Positions 31,780-41,208 of a stretch of 51,482 nucleotides of DNA are shown here, piece after piece (positions within the stretch are counted from its first letter, which is position 1; each line of letters opens with the position of its first letter). The translations under genes were made by a program, and so were the position numbers. Source of the DNA: Actinomycetota bacterium (GTDB lineage Bacteria > Actinomycetota > Acidimicrobiia > Acidimicrobiales > Poriferisodalaceae); assembly GCA_014238065.1 (NCBI GenBank), contig JABABU010000011.1, positions 1 through 51,482 on the forward strand. Reading direction: 5' to 3'. The notes under the pieces were generated by a model. It was not told the DNA's origin. It saw only the letters and a program-made list of their open reading frames with translations, and searched no databases.

Positions 31780-33647
31780 CCACAGTCACCAGACGTCAAT
31801 CCTTCCCGATGTCGAACAGGCCAACGCGAATCGGGACGCCGGAGGCGAAGTCGGTTCAGTTTCCCTCTCGACGGTGGGTCGATCAGGGTCCGAAAAGAGC
31901 CAAACGAACCAGGGGCAATCCGTCTCGGCGGATCCTGGCGATGATGGTCGTTCTCGTCATGCTGGTGACGCTCGCAGGCTGGCGCCTCGTCGACGTCCAG
32001 ATCGTCGGAGCCGATCGATATGTGGAGTGGGGAGCCGATCAAAGGGTGCAGAGGATCGAGATCGCGGGAGCACGTGGTTCGATCCTTGACCGGGATCGCA
32101 ACGCGCTGGTGCTCTCCGATGACCGGCCGACGATCTGGGTCGACCCGACGTTCGTGACCGACGTTGAAGCCTCAGCTGTCGCGTTGCACGACATCCTCGG
32201 TCTTGAAGTTGAGGTGATTCGCGCTGCACTCTCGAGTGATCGACAGCACGAATTCCTTCTGAGACAGGTCGACACTGGCATTGGTGATGCGGTTCGCGCG
32301 CTCGGTCTTGATGGGGTCTTTGTCACCGAGGAACCGGCCCGACTGCGCCCCAACGGACCGGACTTTGCCCGCGGCCTTCTCGGCAGAGTCGACGTCGACC
32401 AGTCTGCGACAAGTGGAATCGAGCTCTACTACGACGACCTGCTGGCCGGTGTCGGCGGTTGGCAGATCTACGAACAGGGGAGAGATGGCACGCTGGTACC
32501 CGCCGGCTCGAGTTCGGGAGAGGACGCGACCCCCGGCGAGGACATCGTCCTCACCATTCATCGGGAAACGCAGTTTCTTGCAGAACAGATTCTCATCGAG
32601 CAGGTGGAAGCAACATCTGCCAAGGGCGGATATGCGGTCATCATGCGGACCGGTACCGGAGAAGTACTTGCCGCCGCGAGTGTTTCACTCGACCGCGACA
32701 CGGGTGTCGCTCGGCCGTCCTCGTACAACGGTGCGTACCTCGACACGTACGAACCCGGGTCGGTCAACAAGGTCTTCACGATCGCGGCGGCCATCGAAGC
32801 CGGCGTCGTCGAGACCGACACCGAGTTCGAGGTACCGGAGACCTACGAGTTCGCTGACAAGATCTTCAGCGAGCCGTTCTCCACGGGCGTCGGCGAGCTC
32901 ACAGTCAGCCAGATTGTGTCGAAGTCCTCGAACATCGGAACCATCCGTGTCGCCGAACTGGTCGGCAAGGATCGGCTGTACGAGTTCCTCGTCTCGGTCG
33001 GAATGGGCAGCCGCACCGGCAAGGACGGCTCGGCGACAGTTCCTGATGAATCTGCCGGGATTCTCGTACCGTCCTCCGGCTGGTTCGGAACCGAGCTCGC
33101 CGCGATCTCCTTCGGGCAAGGCCTTGCCCTCACGCCGATTCAGGTGGCTGGTGCATACAACGCGATCGCCAACGACGGACTGTATGTGCGGCCGACGTTG
33201 GTTCGCGGCGTCGTCGATCGTGAGGGGATGATGCACCGTTGGCCCATCGATCCCGGAACGCGTGCGATGTCGAGCGAGACGGTTGCCAGCGTCACGGCGA
33301 TGATGACCGAAGTTGTCGCTGCCGGCACCGGCCGACTCGCTGCAGTCGATGGCTACACCGTTGCAGGAAAGACAGGAACAGCCCAAAAACCTTTCGAAGG
33401 CGGCTACAGCGACACTGACTACATGAGTACCTTCGCTGGCTTCGTACCGGCGGCTGACCCTGAACTCACGATCGTGGTGGTTCTCGACACCGCTGCGACC
33501 TACCTGGCAGGCGAAGTTGCTGCTCCACTGTTCAGCGAACTCGCCGAATACGTACTCAGGACACTCCGGGTCCCGCCAACCGATTCGGCCCTCGCCGCGT
33601 CGTCCGTGGCAGAGGCACCGCTGGAGACGGCAGATGCTGTTGACTGA
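31776..33647 (+). CDS. ftsI: Septal transpeptidase FtsI (PBP)
   Basis: A 623-residue class B penicillin-binding protein. N-terminal cytosolic tail, TM helix about 52-70, pedestal domain, then transpeptidase with S329-V-N-K332 (SxxK), S384-S-N (SxN) and K532-T-G (KTGTA). It cross-links septal peptidoglycan with FtsW. GTG 31776 overlaps ftsL by 4 nt; its end overlaps murE by 14 nt. Confidence 0.94.
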   Translation: MTTVTRRQSFPMSNRPTRIGTPEAKSVQFPSRRWVDQGPKRAKRTRGNPSRRILAMMVVLVMLVTLAGWRLVDVQIVGADRYVEWGADQRVQRIEIAGARGSILDRDRNALVLSDDRPTIWVDPTFVTDVEASAVALHDILGLEVEVIRAALSSDRQHEFLLRQVDTGIGDAVRALGLDGVFVTEEPARLRPNGPDFARGLLGRVDVDQSATSGIELYYDDLLAGVGGWQIYEQGRDGTLVPAGSSSGEDATPGEDIVLTIHRETQFLAEQILIEQVEATSAKGGYAVIMRTGTGEVLAAASVSLDRDTGVARPSSYNGAYLDTYEPGSVNKVFTIAAAIEAGVVETDTEFEVPETYEFADKIFSEPFSTGVGELTVSQIVSKSSNIGTIRVAELVGKDRLYEFLVSVGMGSRTGKDGSATVPDESAGILVPSSGWFGTELAAISFGQGLALTPIQVAGAYNAIANDGLYVRPTLVRGVVDREGMMHRWPIDPGTRAMSSETVASVTAMMTEVVAAGTGRLAAVDGYTVAGKTGTAQKPFEGGYSDTDYMSTFAGFVPAADPELTIVVVLDTAATYLAGEVAAPLFSELAEYVLRTLRVPPTDSALAASSVAEAPLETADAVD

Positions 33648-35055
33648 GGTGGCACGCAACGTCGGAGTTCGCGACCTGGATTCGCTGCCGGCAATCGACA
33701 TCGTCGACCTCACCCACGACTCTCGGCAGGTGGTCGATGGCTCGATGTTTGCCTGTGTCTCCGGCACCGCGCATGACGGGCACCTGTTCGCGGCCGAGGC
33801 GATCAGCAGAGGAGCGGTTGCGCTCGTCGTCGATCACGAACTTGGCCTCGACGTGCCAGAGCTCGTCGTCGAGGACGTCAGACAGGTACTTGGTCCGCTT
33901 GCCGCGGCCATCCACGGGCAGCCTTCGACCAAGATTCCCGTCATCGGCGTCACAGGAACCAACGGCAAGACCACGGTCACCCACCTGCTTGGCGGGATTC
34001 TCGAATCGGCGGGTCTCGGGCCAGAGGTCCTCGGCACGCTCAGTGGCGCAAGAACAACGCCAGAGGGCACCGATCTCCAGCGTATTCTGGCCAAGACGGT
34101 TGCCGCCGGGGCCCGGTCGGTTGCGATGGAGGTCTCGTCGCACGCACTCGCCCTTCATCGAGTGTCGGGCACTCGGTTCACCGTTTCGTTGTTCACGAAC
34201 CTCGGCCTCGACCACCTCGATTTCCATGAGACGTTCGATGCGTATTTCGCCGCGAAGGCGACATTGTTCGATGCATCGATGTCGGCCGTTGGTGTCGTGT
34301 GTCGCGACGATTCGTGGGGTCAGCGTCTTCTCGACAGATCAGTGCCCGGCGTATGCCCGATGGTCAGTTACGGCATGGAAGACGTAGCCGATCTCGAGAT
34401 GGGATCTGGCGGCTCGTCATTCGTCTGGCGTGGCACTCCGATGAAGATTCGTCTTCAAGGTCGTCACAACGTGCTGAATGCGGTCGGGGCCGCCACAGCG
34501 GCTTCCGAACTGGGCATAGCGAACGAAGTGATTGCTGTCGGCCTGGCGTTGGTAACTGCAGTTCGAGGCCGATTCGAGCCAGTACTCGACGCTGCGGGAA
34601 TCGCAGGCGACGTCGATGTCATCGTCGACTACGCCCACAAGCCAGATGCTCTCGAAGCCGTTCTGAGAGCAGCTGGTGAGATAGCGCGCGGCAGGGTTGT
34701 CGTCGTCATCGGTGCTGGCGGTGACAGAGACAAGGGCAAGCGACCTGTGATGGGTCGTATCGCCGCCGAACTCGCCGATCTGGCCATCATCACCTCCGAC
34801 AATCCGAGGTCGGAAGATCCTCGGCAGATCATCGAAGAGATGCTCGCCGGCATCGAAGATCGATCGAATGTGTCAGTGCTACCGGACAGAGCCGAGGCCA
34901 TCGCATCCTCGGTGCTCAACGCCAGGCCTGGCGATTTCGTCGTGCTTGCCGGCAAGGGCCACGAGACCACCCAGACCAGCGGCGAGGCCGTCATCGACTT
35001 CGACGACGCTGAGCATGCTGCGAGAGCGCTCACCGAACGGCGGGCAAAGGCATGA
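33634..35055 (+). CDS. murE: UDP-MurNAc-tripeptide ligase MurE
   Basis: A 473-residue Mur ligase adding the third stem residue to UDP-MurNAc-L-Ala-D-Glu. It has an N-terminal uridine-binding domain with THDSRQV, ATP loop GVTGTNGKTT, a central EVSSHAL motif and the specificity loop SDNPRSEDP. DNPR is the meso-diaminopimelate signature, so A1-type mDAP peptidoglycan is expected. ATG 33634 lies within the ftsI end. The next gene is mraY rather than the usual murF. Confidence 0.95.
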   Translation: MLLTEVARNVGVRDLDSLPAIDIVDLTHDSRQVVDGSMFACVSGTAHDGHLFAAEAISRGAVALVVDHELGLDVPELVVEDVRQVLGPLAAAIHGQPSTKIPVIGVTGTNGKTTVTHLLGGILESAGLGPEVLGTLSGARTTPEGTDLQRILAKTVAAGARSVAMEVSSHALALHRVSGTRFTVSLFTNLGLDHLDFHETFDAYFAAKATLFDASMSAVGVVCRDDSWGQRLLDRSVPGVCPMVSYGMEDVADLEMGSGGSSFVWRGTPMKIRLQGRHNVLNAVGAATAASELGIANEVIAVGLALVTAVRGRFEPVLDAAGIAGDVDVIVDYAHKPDALEAVLRAAGEIARGRVVVVIGAGGDRDKGKRPVMGRIAAELADLAIITSDNPRSEDPRQIIEEMLAGIEDRSNVSVLPDRAEAIASSVLNARPGDFVVLAGKGHETTQTSGEAVIDFDDAEHAARALTERRAKA

Positions 35056-36101
35056 TCGCGCTTCTCCTCGCCGCAACCGTCGCTATGGGTGTCTCGCTCG
35101 TCGGGACGCGTTACCTCATCCCGTTCCTGCAATCTCATGGCGTCGGTCAGCCGATACAGATCGACGGGCCGGAAGGCCACCTCACCAAGGCAGGCACGCC
35201 GACGATGGGCGGCATAACGCTCGTCATCGGCGCCGGTGCCGGCTACGCGGTGTCTCACCTCCGTGCCGAGACGATCTTCACCAACAGCGGACTGACGTTG
35301 ATGGCCGCGATCGTTGCTGCCGCATGTGTCGGTCTCCTCGACGATTTCATCAAGGTCTCACGCGAACGAAACCTGGGGCTGAACAAACGAGCCAAGATGA
35401 TCGGCCTACTCGCTGTCGCCGTAGGGTTCGCGGTGACTGCAGTGACCTGGGCCAACGCTGACACGACGTTGTCGTTCGTGAGGTATGACTCGCCTGGCTT
35501 CGACCTGACCCAGATCGGATGGATCGTCTGGGCCATATTCGTCATCTTGTCGATGTCGAATGCGGTGAACTTGACCGACGGTCTCGACGGCCTCGCAGGA
35601 GGATCTGGCGCGTTCGGATTTACTGCGTTCGTCGTCATTGGCTTCTGGACGTGGCGAAACCCCGAGTTCTATCAATCGGGAGTGTCACACTCGCTCGATC
35701 TCGCGATCGTGGCCGCGGCCATGGCAGGAGGCTGCATCGGATTTCTCTGGTGGAACGCGCCTCCAGCTCGAGTGTTCATGGGCGACACGGGATCACTGGC
35801 GATCGGCACGGGCCTCGCTGGTCTTGCCCTTCTTTTGAACACCCATCTCCTGCTCCCGATCATCGGTGGGCTGTACCTCCTGGAGACGATTTCGGTCGTG
35901 ATCCAAGTCGTGTCGTTCCGGTCCACCGGCAAGCGCATCTTCCGCATGGCGCCTATTCATCACCACTTCGAACTCGGAGGGTGGCCGGAGACGACGGTTC
36001 TCATCAGGCTCTGGATCATCAACGGCCTCATGGTGACTCTTGCCCTCGGCATCTTCTACGCCGACTTCATCAACATCGGCGGATTGGACAGACCGTTGTG
36101 A
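35052..36101 (+). CDS. mraY: Phospho-MurNAc-pentapeptide transferase MraY
   Basis: A 349-residue, about ten-TM enzyme that makes lipid I on the inner face of the membrane. Catalytic and signature motifs: LLDDFIK (DD pair), SNAVNLTDGLDGLAGG, FMGDTGSLA and MAPIHHHFELGGW. ATG 35052 overlaps the murE stop as ATGA and its end overlaps murD by GTGA. It directly follows murE because murF is absent from this cluster. Confidence 0.96.
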   Translation: MIALLLAATVAMGVSLVGTRYLIPFLQSHGVGQPIQIDGPEGHLTKAGTPTMGGITLVIGAGAGYAVSHLRAETIFTNSGLTLMAAIVAAACVGLLDDFIKVSRERNLGLNKRAKMIGLLAVAVGFAVTAVTWANADTTLSFVRYDSPGFDLTQIGWIVWAIFVILSMSNAVNLTDGLDGLAGGSGAFGFTAFVVIGFWTWRNPEFYQSGVSHSLDLAIVAAAMAGGCIGFLWWNAPPARVFMGDTGSLAIGTGLAGLALLLNTHLLLPIIGGLYLLETISVVIQVVSFRSTGKRIFRMAPIHHHFELGGWPETTVLIRLWIINGLMVTLALGIFYADFINIGGLDRPL

Positions 36102-37486
36102 GCGCAGAGTGGGCGGCGTTCACCGGAGACACCATCGACGAGGCGCTCGTCGTCGGTCTCGCCGTGACAGGACGCGCTGTCACCGACGCGCTGCTGAGGC
36201 GAGACGTGGCGGTGGTCGCTGTTGACGACAAGCCAACCGAAGCCGCCATCGTCGCGGCTGCCGATCGGTCGATCGAACTCGTCGAAGCGCCCGATCCAAG
36301 CCAACTCGAGCAGATGCTGTCATCTGTCGACGTTGCCATCCCGAGTCCCGGCGTTCCGAGGCACCACGACGTATATCGGATTGCTGACGACCTCGGTGTG
36401 CCGGTCGTGAGTGAGTTGGACCTCGCAGCCATGTGGGACGAACGGCCGATGGTCGCCATCACCGGAACGAACGGAAAGACGACGGTCACCACTCTCGTTA
36501 CGTCGATGCTTCGTCGCGGCGGAATCACGGCTGTGGCTGCAGGAAACACCGAGATCCCGCTCGTCGAGGCCATCGACAGAACGACCGAGCCGCCGATCGA
36601 GTGGTTTGTCGTCGAGGCATCGTCGTTCCGACTCGAGCGAGTGACTCATTTCGCACCTCGGGTAGGTGCGTGGTTGAACTTCGCTCCCGACCACCTCGAC
36701 TGGCATCCGGACATGTATGCCTATGGCGCCGCCAAGGCCAGGATCTGGTCGAACAACAGCGACGAAGACGTCATCGTCATTCCCGCTGACGACGAAGCGA
36801 TCGCTGCGTACGCCGCACACGTGCGGGGGCGTGTGGTGACGTTCGGCGGCAACGGCGACGTGTGCGTCATCGACGGTCATCTCGTGTTTCGTGGAGATGA
36901 CGGTGTCCAGCCGATCTTGGCCGTGAGCGACCTCAGGCGACGGCTTCCCCACGACCTCGCCAACGCAGCTGCTGCCGCAGCGTGTGCGCTTGCTGTCGGT
37001 GTCGATGTCGGCTCGGTCGCCGATGAGCTACGCGCGTTCTCGGGGCTTCCTCACAGGATGGCGCTGGTCGGCACCGTGGACGGCGTCGACTACTACGACG
37101 ACAGCAAAGCGACCACGCCCGAAGCGACCGTTGCCGCCATGCAAGGCTTTGAAGCTGCTGTGCTCATTGCCGGCGGCAAGAACAAAGGACTCGACCTCTC
37201 GTCACTGTCACGGGCCGCAGGTCATCTGAGCGCTGTTGTTGCGATAGGAGAAGCCGGTGGCGCAGTCGCTGATGTCTTCGATGGCATCGTTCCAGTGCTC
37301 ACTGCCGACTCGATGCGAGGTGCTGTCGCAGCTGCCGGGAAGATCGCCGGCGCCGACGCTGTCGTGTTGTCTCCTGCGTGCGCATCGTTCGACTGGTACG
37401 CCAATTACGTCGAGCGTGGCGACGACTTCGCTCGGATCGTCGACGACCTCATCGCTCGGCCGGACTCGAAGGAAGACCCGCAGTGA
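36098..37486 (+). CDS. murD: UDP-MurNAc-L-Ala:D-Glu ligase MurD
   Basis: A 462-residue Mur ligase adding D-glutamate. The N-terminal Rossmann-like region (VVGLAVTGRAVTDALLRRDVAV), ATP loop GTNGKTTVTT, VEASSFRLERV and DDSKATTPEATVAAM are typical of MurD. GTG 36098 overlaps the mraY stop (GTGA). The second residue of the usual MurD GxGxSG loop is altered to GLAVTGR. Confidence 0.94.
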   Translation: MSAEWAAFTGDTIDEALVVGLAVTGRAVTDALLRRDVAVVAVDDKPTEAAIVAAADRSIELVEAPDPSQLEQMLSSVDVAIPSPGVPRHHDVYRIADDLGVPVVSELDLAAMWDERPMVAITGTNGKTTVTTLVTSMLRRGGITAVAAGNTEIPLVEAIDRTTEPPIEWFVVEASSFRLERVTHFAPRVGAWLNFAPDHLDWHPDMYAYGAAKARIWSNNSDEDVIVIPADDEAIAAYAAHVRGRVVTFGGNGDVCVIDGHLVFRGDDGVQPILAVSDLRRRLPHDLANAAAAAACALAVGVDVGSVADELRAFSGLPHRMALVGTVDGVDYYDDSKATTPEATVAAMQGFEAAVLIAGGKNKGLDLSSLSRAAGHLSAVVAIGEAGGAVADVFDGIVPVLTADSMRGAVAAAGKIAGADAVVLSPACASFDWYANYVERGDDFARIVDDLIARPDSKEDPQ

Positions 37487-38652
37487 CCGCAATCAGTATC
37501 GGTGTACGCAGATCGGAACGGGCAAACTCGGCCGTAGCCCGTGACGCGAGTCACGCAGTGATGTTCTCGTTGATCGTTCTCTTGAACCTCCTCGGTCTGG
37601 TAATGGTTCTGTCTGCGTCGTCGGTCGCCGGGATTCAGGATGTCGGCAACTCGCGGTGGTACTTCGAGCGTCAGCTGATCTGGGTCGGCCTGGGAGCACT
37701 CGCACTCGGGGTGACCTACTCGTTCGATTATCACGTGCTGCGTCGCATCGCGCTTCCGGGTTACATCCTGTCGGTCGGGCTGCTGTTCAGCGTGCTGGTA
37801 ATAGGGAGAACCGTCGGCGGCTCGACGAGGTGGATCGACTTCGGATTCGCACGTCTCCAACCTTCTGAGATCGCGAAGATGGCACTGATCGTGTTCGTCG
37901 CCGATCTGCTCGCGAGCCGCGAGGCGCACATCGGCGACCGGCGCAGAAGCCTCCACCCTGCTCTGCTGTTCTTCGCTCCGATGGCGCTTCTCGTACTCCG
38001 TGAGCCCGACCTCGGGACCACAGCGATCCTCGGATCGATCCTTGTGGCGCTCCTGTTCGTGGCCGGGGTCCCCTTGCGTCCGTTGGCTGTACTCGCAGCC
38101 GGCGGTGTCGGGGCCACAATCGGACTTGCGTTCGTAGCCGAATACAGAACCCGCCGTGTTCTTACGCTCTTCGATCCGTGGTCGGATCCGCAAGGTGCTG
38201 GCTGGCAGACGTTGCAGTCACTGACTGGGCTAGCGAACGGGGGATCAACCGGTGTCGGCCTCGGGGCCAGCCGAGCCAAGTGGGGCTATCTGCCGAACAG
38301 TCATACCGACTTCATCTTCGCGATCATCGGAGAAGAACTCGGCCTCGTCGGGTCGCTGACGGTTTTGCTCATGATCGCTGCACTCGGCTTACTCGGTTTC
38401 AGGACAGCGCTCAGGGCGCCTGACCTGTTCGGCCAGCTCCTTGCCGCTGGAATCACCACATGGCTCCTCGTTCAGGCGTTCGTCAACATCGGCGGTGTGA
38501 TCGGGCTACTGCCGATCACGGGAGTGACGCTGCCGTTCATGTCGTTCGGAGGATCTTCGTTGCTGGTCACCATGGCGGCAGCAGGTGTCTTGTTGAACGT
38601 GTCGAAGCGCTCGATCGTCCCGAGCGCCGCTCAAGACGCTCGGGACGCGTGA
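37483..38652 (+). CDS. ftsW: Septal glycosyltransferase FtsW
   Basis: A 389-residue SEDS protein with about ten TM helices that polymerises lipid II with FtsI. Motifs: REPDLGTTAI, LGASRAKWGYLPNSHTDFIFAIIGEELG (with the essential acidic region) and VNIGGVIGLLPITGVTLPFMSFGGSS. GTG 37483 overlaps the murD stop. It ends 10 nt before murG, where a 21-bp partial duplication is seen. Confidence 0.95.
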   Translation: MTAISIGVRRSERANSAVARDASHAVMFSLIVLLNLLGLVMVLSASSVAGIQDVGNSRWYFERQLIWVGLGALALGVTYSFDYHVLRRIALPGYILSVGLLFSVLVIGRTVGGSTRWIDFGFARLQPSEIAKMALIVFVADLLASREAHIGDRRRSLHPALLFFAPMALLVLREPDLGTTAILGSILVALLFVAGVPLRPLAVLAAGGVGATIGLAFVAEYRTRRVLTLFDPWSDPQGAGWQTLQSLTGLANGGSTGVGLGASRAKWGYLPNSHTDFIFAIIGEELGLVGSLTVLLMIAALGLLGFRTALRAPDLFGQLLAAGITTWLLVQAFVNIGGVIGLLPITGVTLPFMSFGGSSLLVTMAAAGVLLNVSKRSIVPSAAQDARDA

Positions 38653-38677
38653 GGTCGCGACGGTGACGCGTGAGGTC
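38644..38677 (+). repeat. Direct repeat at the ftsW-murG junction
   Basis: GACGCGTGAGGTC occurs at 38644-38656 and again at 38665-38677, a 21-bp period. The first copy contains the ftsW TGA; the second follows the murG GTG. It looks like a small tandem duplication spanning the gene boundary. Confidence 0.6.
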
Positions 38678-39796
38678 CCAACGGCCACGAGCGCATCGGT
38701 TCGAAAGGGTGTGCTCATCGCCGGTGGAGGAACAGGCGGTCATGTCGTCCCCGGGCTCGCCATCGCCAGAGCCCTCATTGCCGGTGGGATGCCGATTGAT
38801 GACATCCACTGGGTCGGCAGTTCTCGTGGGATGGAGGTCGTCGATGTCCCAGATGCCGGTATCGGCCTCACCGTGCTGCCCGGCCGTGGGCTCGAGCGGA
38901 GGCTCACTCTCGCCAACGTCGCCAACATGTTCGGTATTCTTCGAGCGATCCCGAGGGCGATAGGCATCGTCAGGAAGCGCCGCCCCAGCGTCGTGGTGTG
39001 TCTCGGTGGCTACGCGGCTGTGCCGGCGAGCATCGGAGCTGTCGTGATGCGGGTGCCGCTTGTCATCCAGGAGCAGAACGCGAAACCGAGCCTCGCGAAC
39101 CGCGTTGTTTCTCGGTGGGCTCGAGCCAGCGCAGTCCTGGTGGCAGGAACGGGACTTCGCAATGAGGTGGTCACCGGCAACCCACTGAGAGACGAGATCA
39201 GAGTCGCTGTCGGTCGTGATGCTTCGCAGGCGAAAGTGGCGCTCGGTGTCGACGAGAACTCACTCTTGGTCCTCGCATTCGGCGGCTCGCTCGGGTCACT
39301 CAGAATCAACATCGCCGTCACTGAGCTGGCCGGTGACTGGATGGATCGAGAAGACATCGCGATCCATCATGTCATTGGTCGTCGCGACTGGGAATCGTTC
39401 CGAGCCCGCATCCGCGAACTCGACGGGAATCCGCTCCACTATCGAGCCGTGGAGTTCGAGTCCGACATGGCCACTGCGCTCGCTGCGGCTGACGTCGTTG
39501 TCTGCCGCTCCGGGGGGATGACGGTCTCCGAAGTCGCGGCGCTCGGGGTGCCTTCGATCATGGTTCCGCTACCGATCTCACCCAACGATGCACAACGCCA
39601 CAACGCCAGAGCGCTCGTGGATGAAGGCGCCGCTGTCTTGGTCTCTGACATCGAGCTGACTGGCGAACGGCTTGCTTCCGAGCTCGAGAAGATGCTCGAG
39701 GGCGACCTTGCGTCGATGGCAATGCGCGCTCGCCAGGTCGGCCGCCCCGATGCCTCGAAGGAAATCGCAACGCTCATCACCGGTCTGATGGCATGA
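38663..39796 (+). CDS. murG: Lipid II synthase MurG
   Basis: A 377-residue GT28 transferase adding GlcNAc to lipid I. It shows the N-terminal GGGTGGHVVPGLAIARAL, VCLGGYAAVPA, QEQNAKPSLANR, the donor-site FGGSLGSLRIN and CRSGGMTVSEVAALGVPSIMVPLP. GTG 38663 is used. It would put about 15 extra residues before VLIAGGGTGG, so the true start may be slightly downstream. Overlaps murC by ATGA. Confidence 0.95.
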   Translation: MTREVPTATSASVRKGVLIAGGGTGGHVVPGLAIARALIAGGMPIDDIHWVGSSRGMEVVDVPDAGIGLTVLPGRGLERRLTLANVANMFGILRAIPRAIGIVRKRRPSVVVCLGGYAAVPASIGAVVMRVPLVIQEQNAKPSLANRVVSRWARASAVLVAGTGLRNEVVTGNPLRDEIRVAVGRDASQAKVALGVDENSLLVLAFGGSLGSLRINIAVTELAGDWMDREDIAIHHVIGRRDWESFRARIRELDGNPLHYRAVEFESDMATALAAADVVVCRSGGMTVSEVAALGVPSIMVPLPISPNDAQRHNARALVDEGAAVLVSDIELTGERLASELEKMLEGDLASMAMRARQVGRPDASKEIATLITGLMA

Positions 39797-41208
39797 GCGC
39801 ACTTCCTCCCGATGACGTTCCCGACGATGCTGTCGATCTCTCTGCGCCGCGGCGTGTTCATGTGGTCGGTGTCGGGGGACCCGGCATGAACCCGATCGCA
39901 GCGGTGCTCGCGGCTCAGGGTCACGCTGTCTCCGGCAGCGACATGAAGGATTCAGCCGGTCTCGGCCGGCTACGTGCTCTGGGTGTCGACGTCACAGTCG
40001 GCCACGATCCTGCGCTGGTCGAGGGCGTAGACGTCGTCGTACGTAGCACGGCCATCCCTGATCGCAACGTCGAACTCGTCGCCGCGTCGCGCCACGGAGT
40101 TCCGATCGCTCGGCGAGCCGGGATTCTCAATGGAATCAGCAAGCTTCGTCGCACCATTGCCGTCGCCGGCACTCACGGAAAGACAACGACGTCGTCGATG
40201 CTGTCGTTGGCCATGGTCGAGGCGGGCTTGTTCCCGTCGTTCATCGTGGGCGGTGACCTCAATGAGATCGGATCGGGTTCGGTCTGGGATGCTGACGGCG
40301 AATGGCTCGTTGTGGAAGCCGACGAATCCGATGGCACATTTTTGCATCTGGATCCCGAGATAGCGGTCGTCACGAACGTCGAACGTGATCATCTCGAGTT
40401 CCACGGCAACTTCGAGAATCTGCTCGACGCGTTTCGGCGTTTCCTGAGAGGGGCCTCGAGCCACAGCGTCGTCTGTTGCGATGATGATTGGGCCACGATT
40501 CTCGGTGCGGAGGTCGGAGCTGTCACCTATGGCACCAGTGAGGGAGCTGACTACCGGATAGTCGACGTCATCCACCACCACACGTCGACCTCGTTCGCGA
40601 TCGAGATCCACGGCCAGCCGACCGAGTCGATCGAGCTCCCCATTCCAGGCCTTTACAATGTTCACAACGCTGTGGCTGCGTTCGTCGCCGGGCACCTCGC
40701 AGGAGGTGAGCCGCACGAGCTGTTGAAAGCGCTGGCGCGATTTGCCGGGGTGGCTCGCCGCTTCGAGTTCAGAGGAGAGGCAGCCGGGGTCACGTTCGTC
40801 GACGATTACGCCCATCTGGCCACTGAGGTCGCCGCCGCGATTTCAGCCGCACGTACGGGGGACTGGCGCCGAGTTGTGGCGGTGTTCCAACCGCATCGCT
40901 ACTCGCGCACCGCCGACGTTTGGCAGGACTTCGCCGATGCGTTCGTCGAAGCCGATCTCGCAGTGTTCACCGACATCTATCCTGCGGGGGAGCCGGCCAG
41001 GCCCGGCATCACGGGCATGCTTCTCGTGGAGGGAGTGCTCGGCGCCCACCCATGGTCACGAGTGGCCTATCTCCCGACCCGTGACCAATTGCGCCGACAT
41101 CTGGCGGCGACTCTTGCGCCGGGCGATCTGTGTCTGACGATGGGTGCTGGCGATCTCACGTCGTTGCCGGACGAGCTGATGGCCGATATCGAGGCGGCGC
41201 GTGGCTGA
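39793..41208 (+). CDS. murC: UDP-MurNAc:L-Ala ligase MurC
   Basis: A 471-residue Mur ligase attaching L-alanine. N-terminal RRVHVVGVGGPGMNPIA nucleotide fold, ATP loop VAGTHGKTTTSSM, EADESDGTFL, NVERDHLEFH and C-terminal FQPHRYSRT are all MurC hallmarks. ATG 39793 overlaps the murG stop; the end overlaps murB by 8 nt. Confidence 0.96.
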   Translation: MSALPPDDVPDDAVDLSAPRRVHVVGVGGPGMNPIAAVLAAQGHAVSGSDMKDSAGLGRLRALGVDVTVGHDPALVEGVDVVVRSTAIPDRNVELVAASRHGVPIARRAGILNGISKLRRTIAVAGTHGKTTTSSMLSLAMVEAGLFPSFIVGGDLNEIGSGSVWDADGEWLVVEADESDGTFLHLDPEIAVVTNVERDHLEFHGNFENLLDAFRRFLRGASSHSVVCCDDDWATILGAEVGAVTYGTSEGADYRIVDVIHHHTSTSFAIEIHGQPTESIELPIPGLYNVHNAVAAFVAGHLAGGEPHELLKALARFAGVARRFEFRGEAAGVTFVDDYAHLATEVAAAISAARTGDWRRVVAVFQPHRYSRTADVWQDFADAFVEADLAVFTDIYPAGEPARPGITGMLLVEGVLGAHPWSRVAYLPTRDQLRRHLAATLAPGDLCLTMGAGDLTSLPDELMADIEAARG

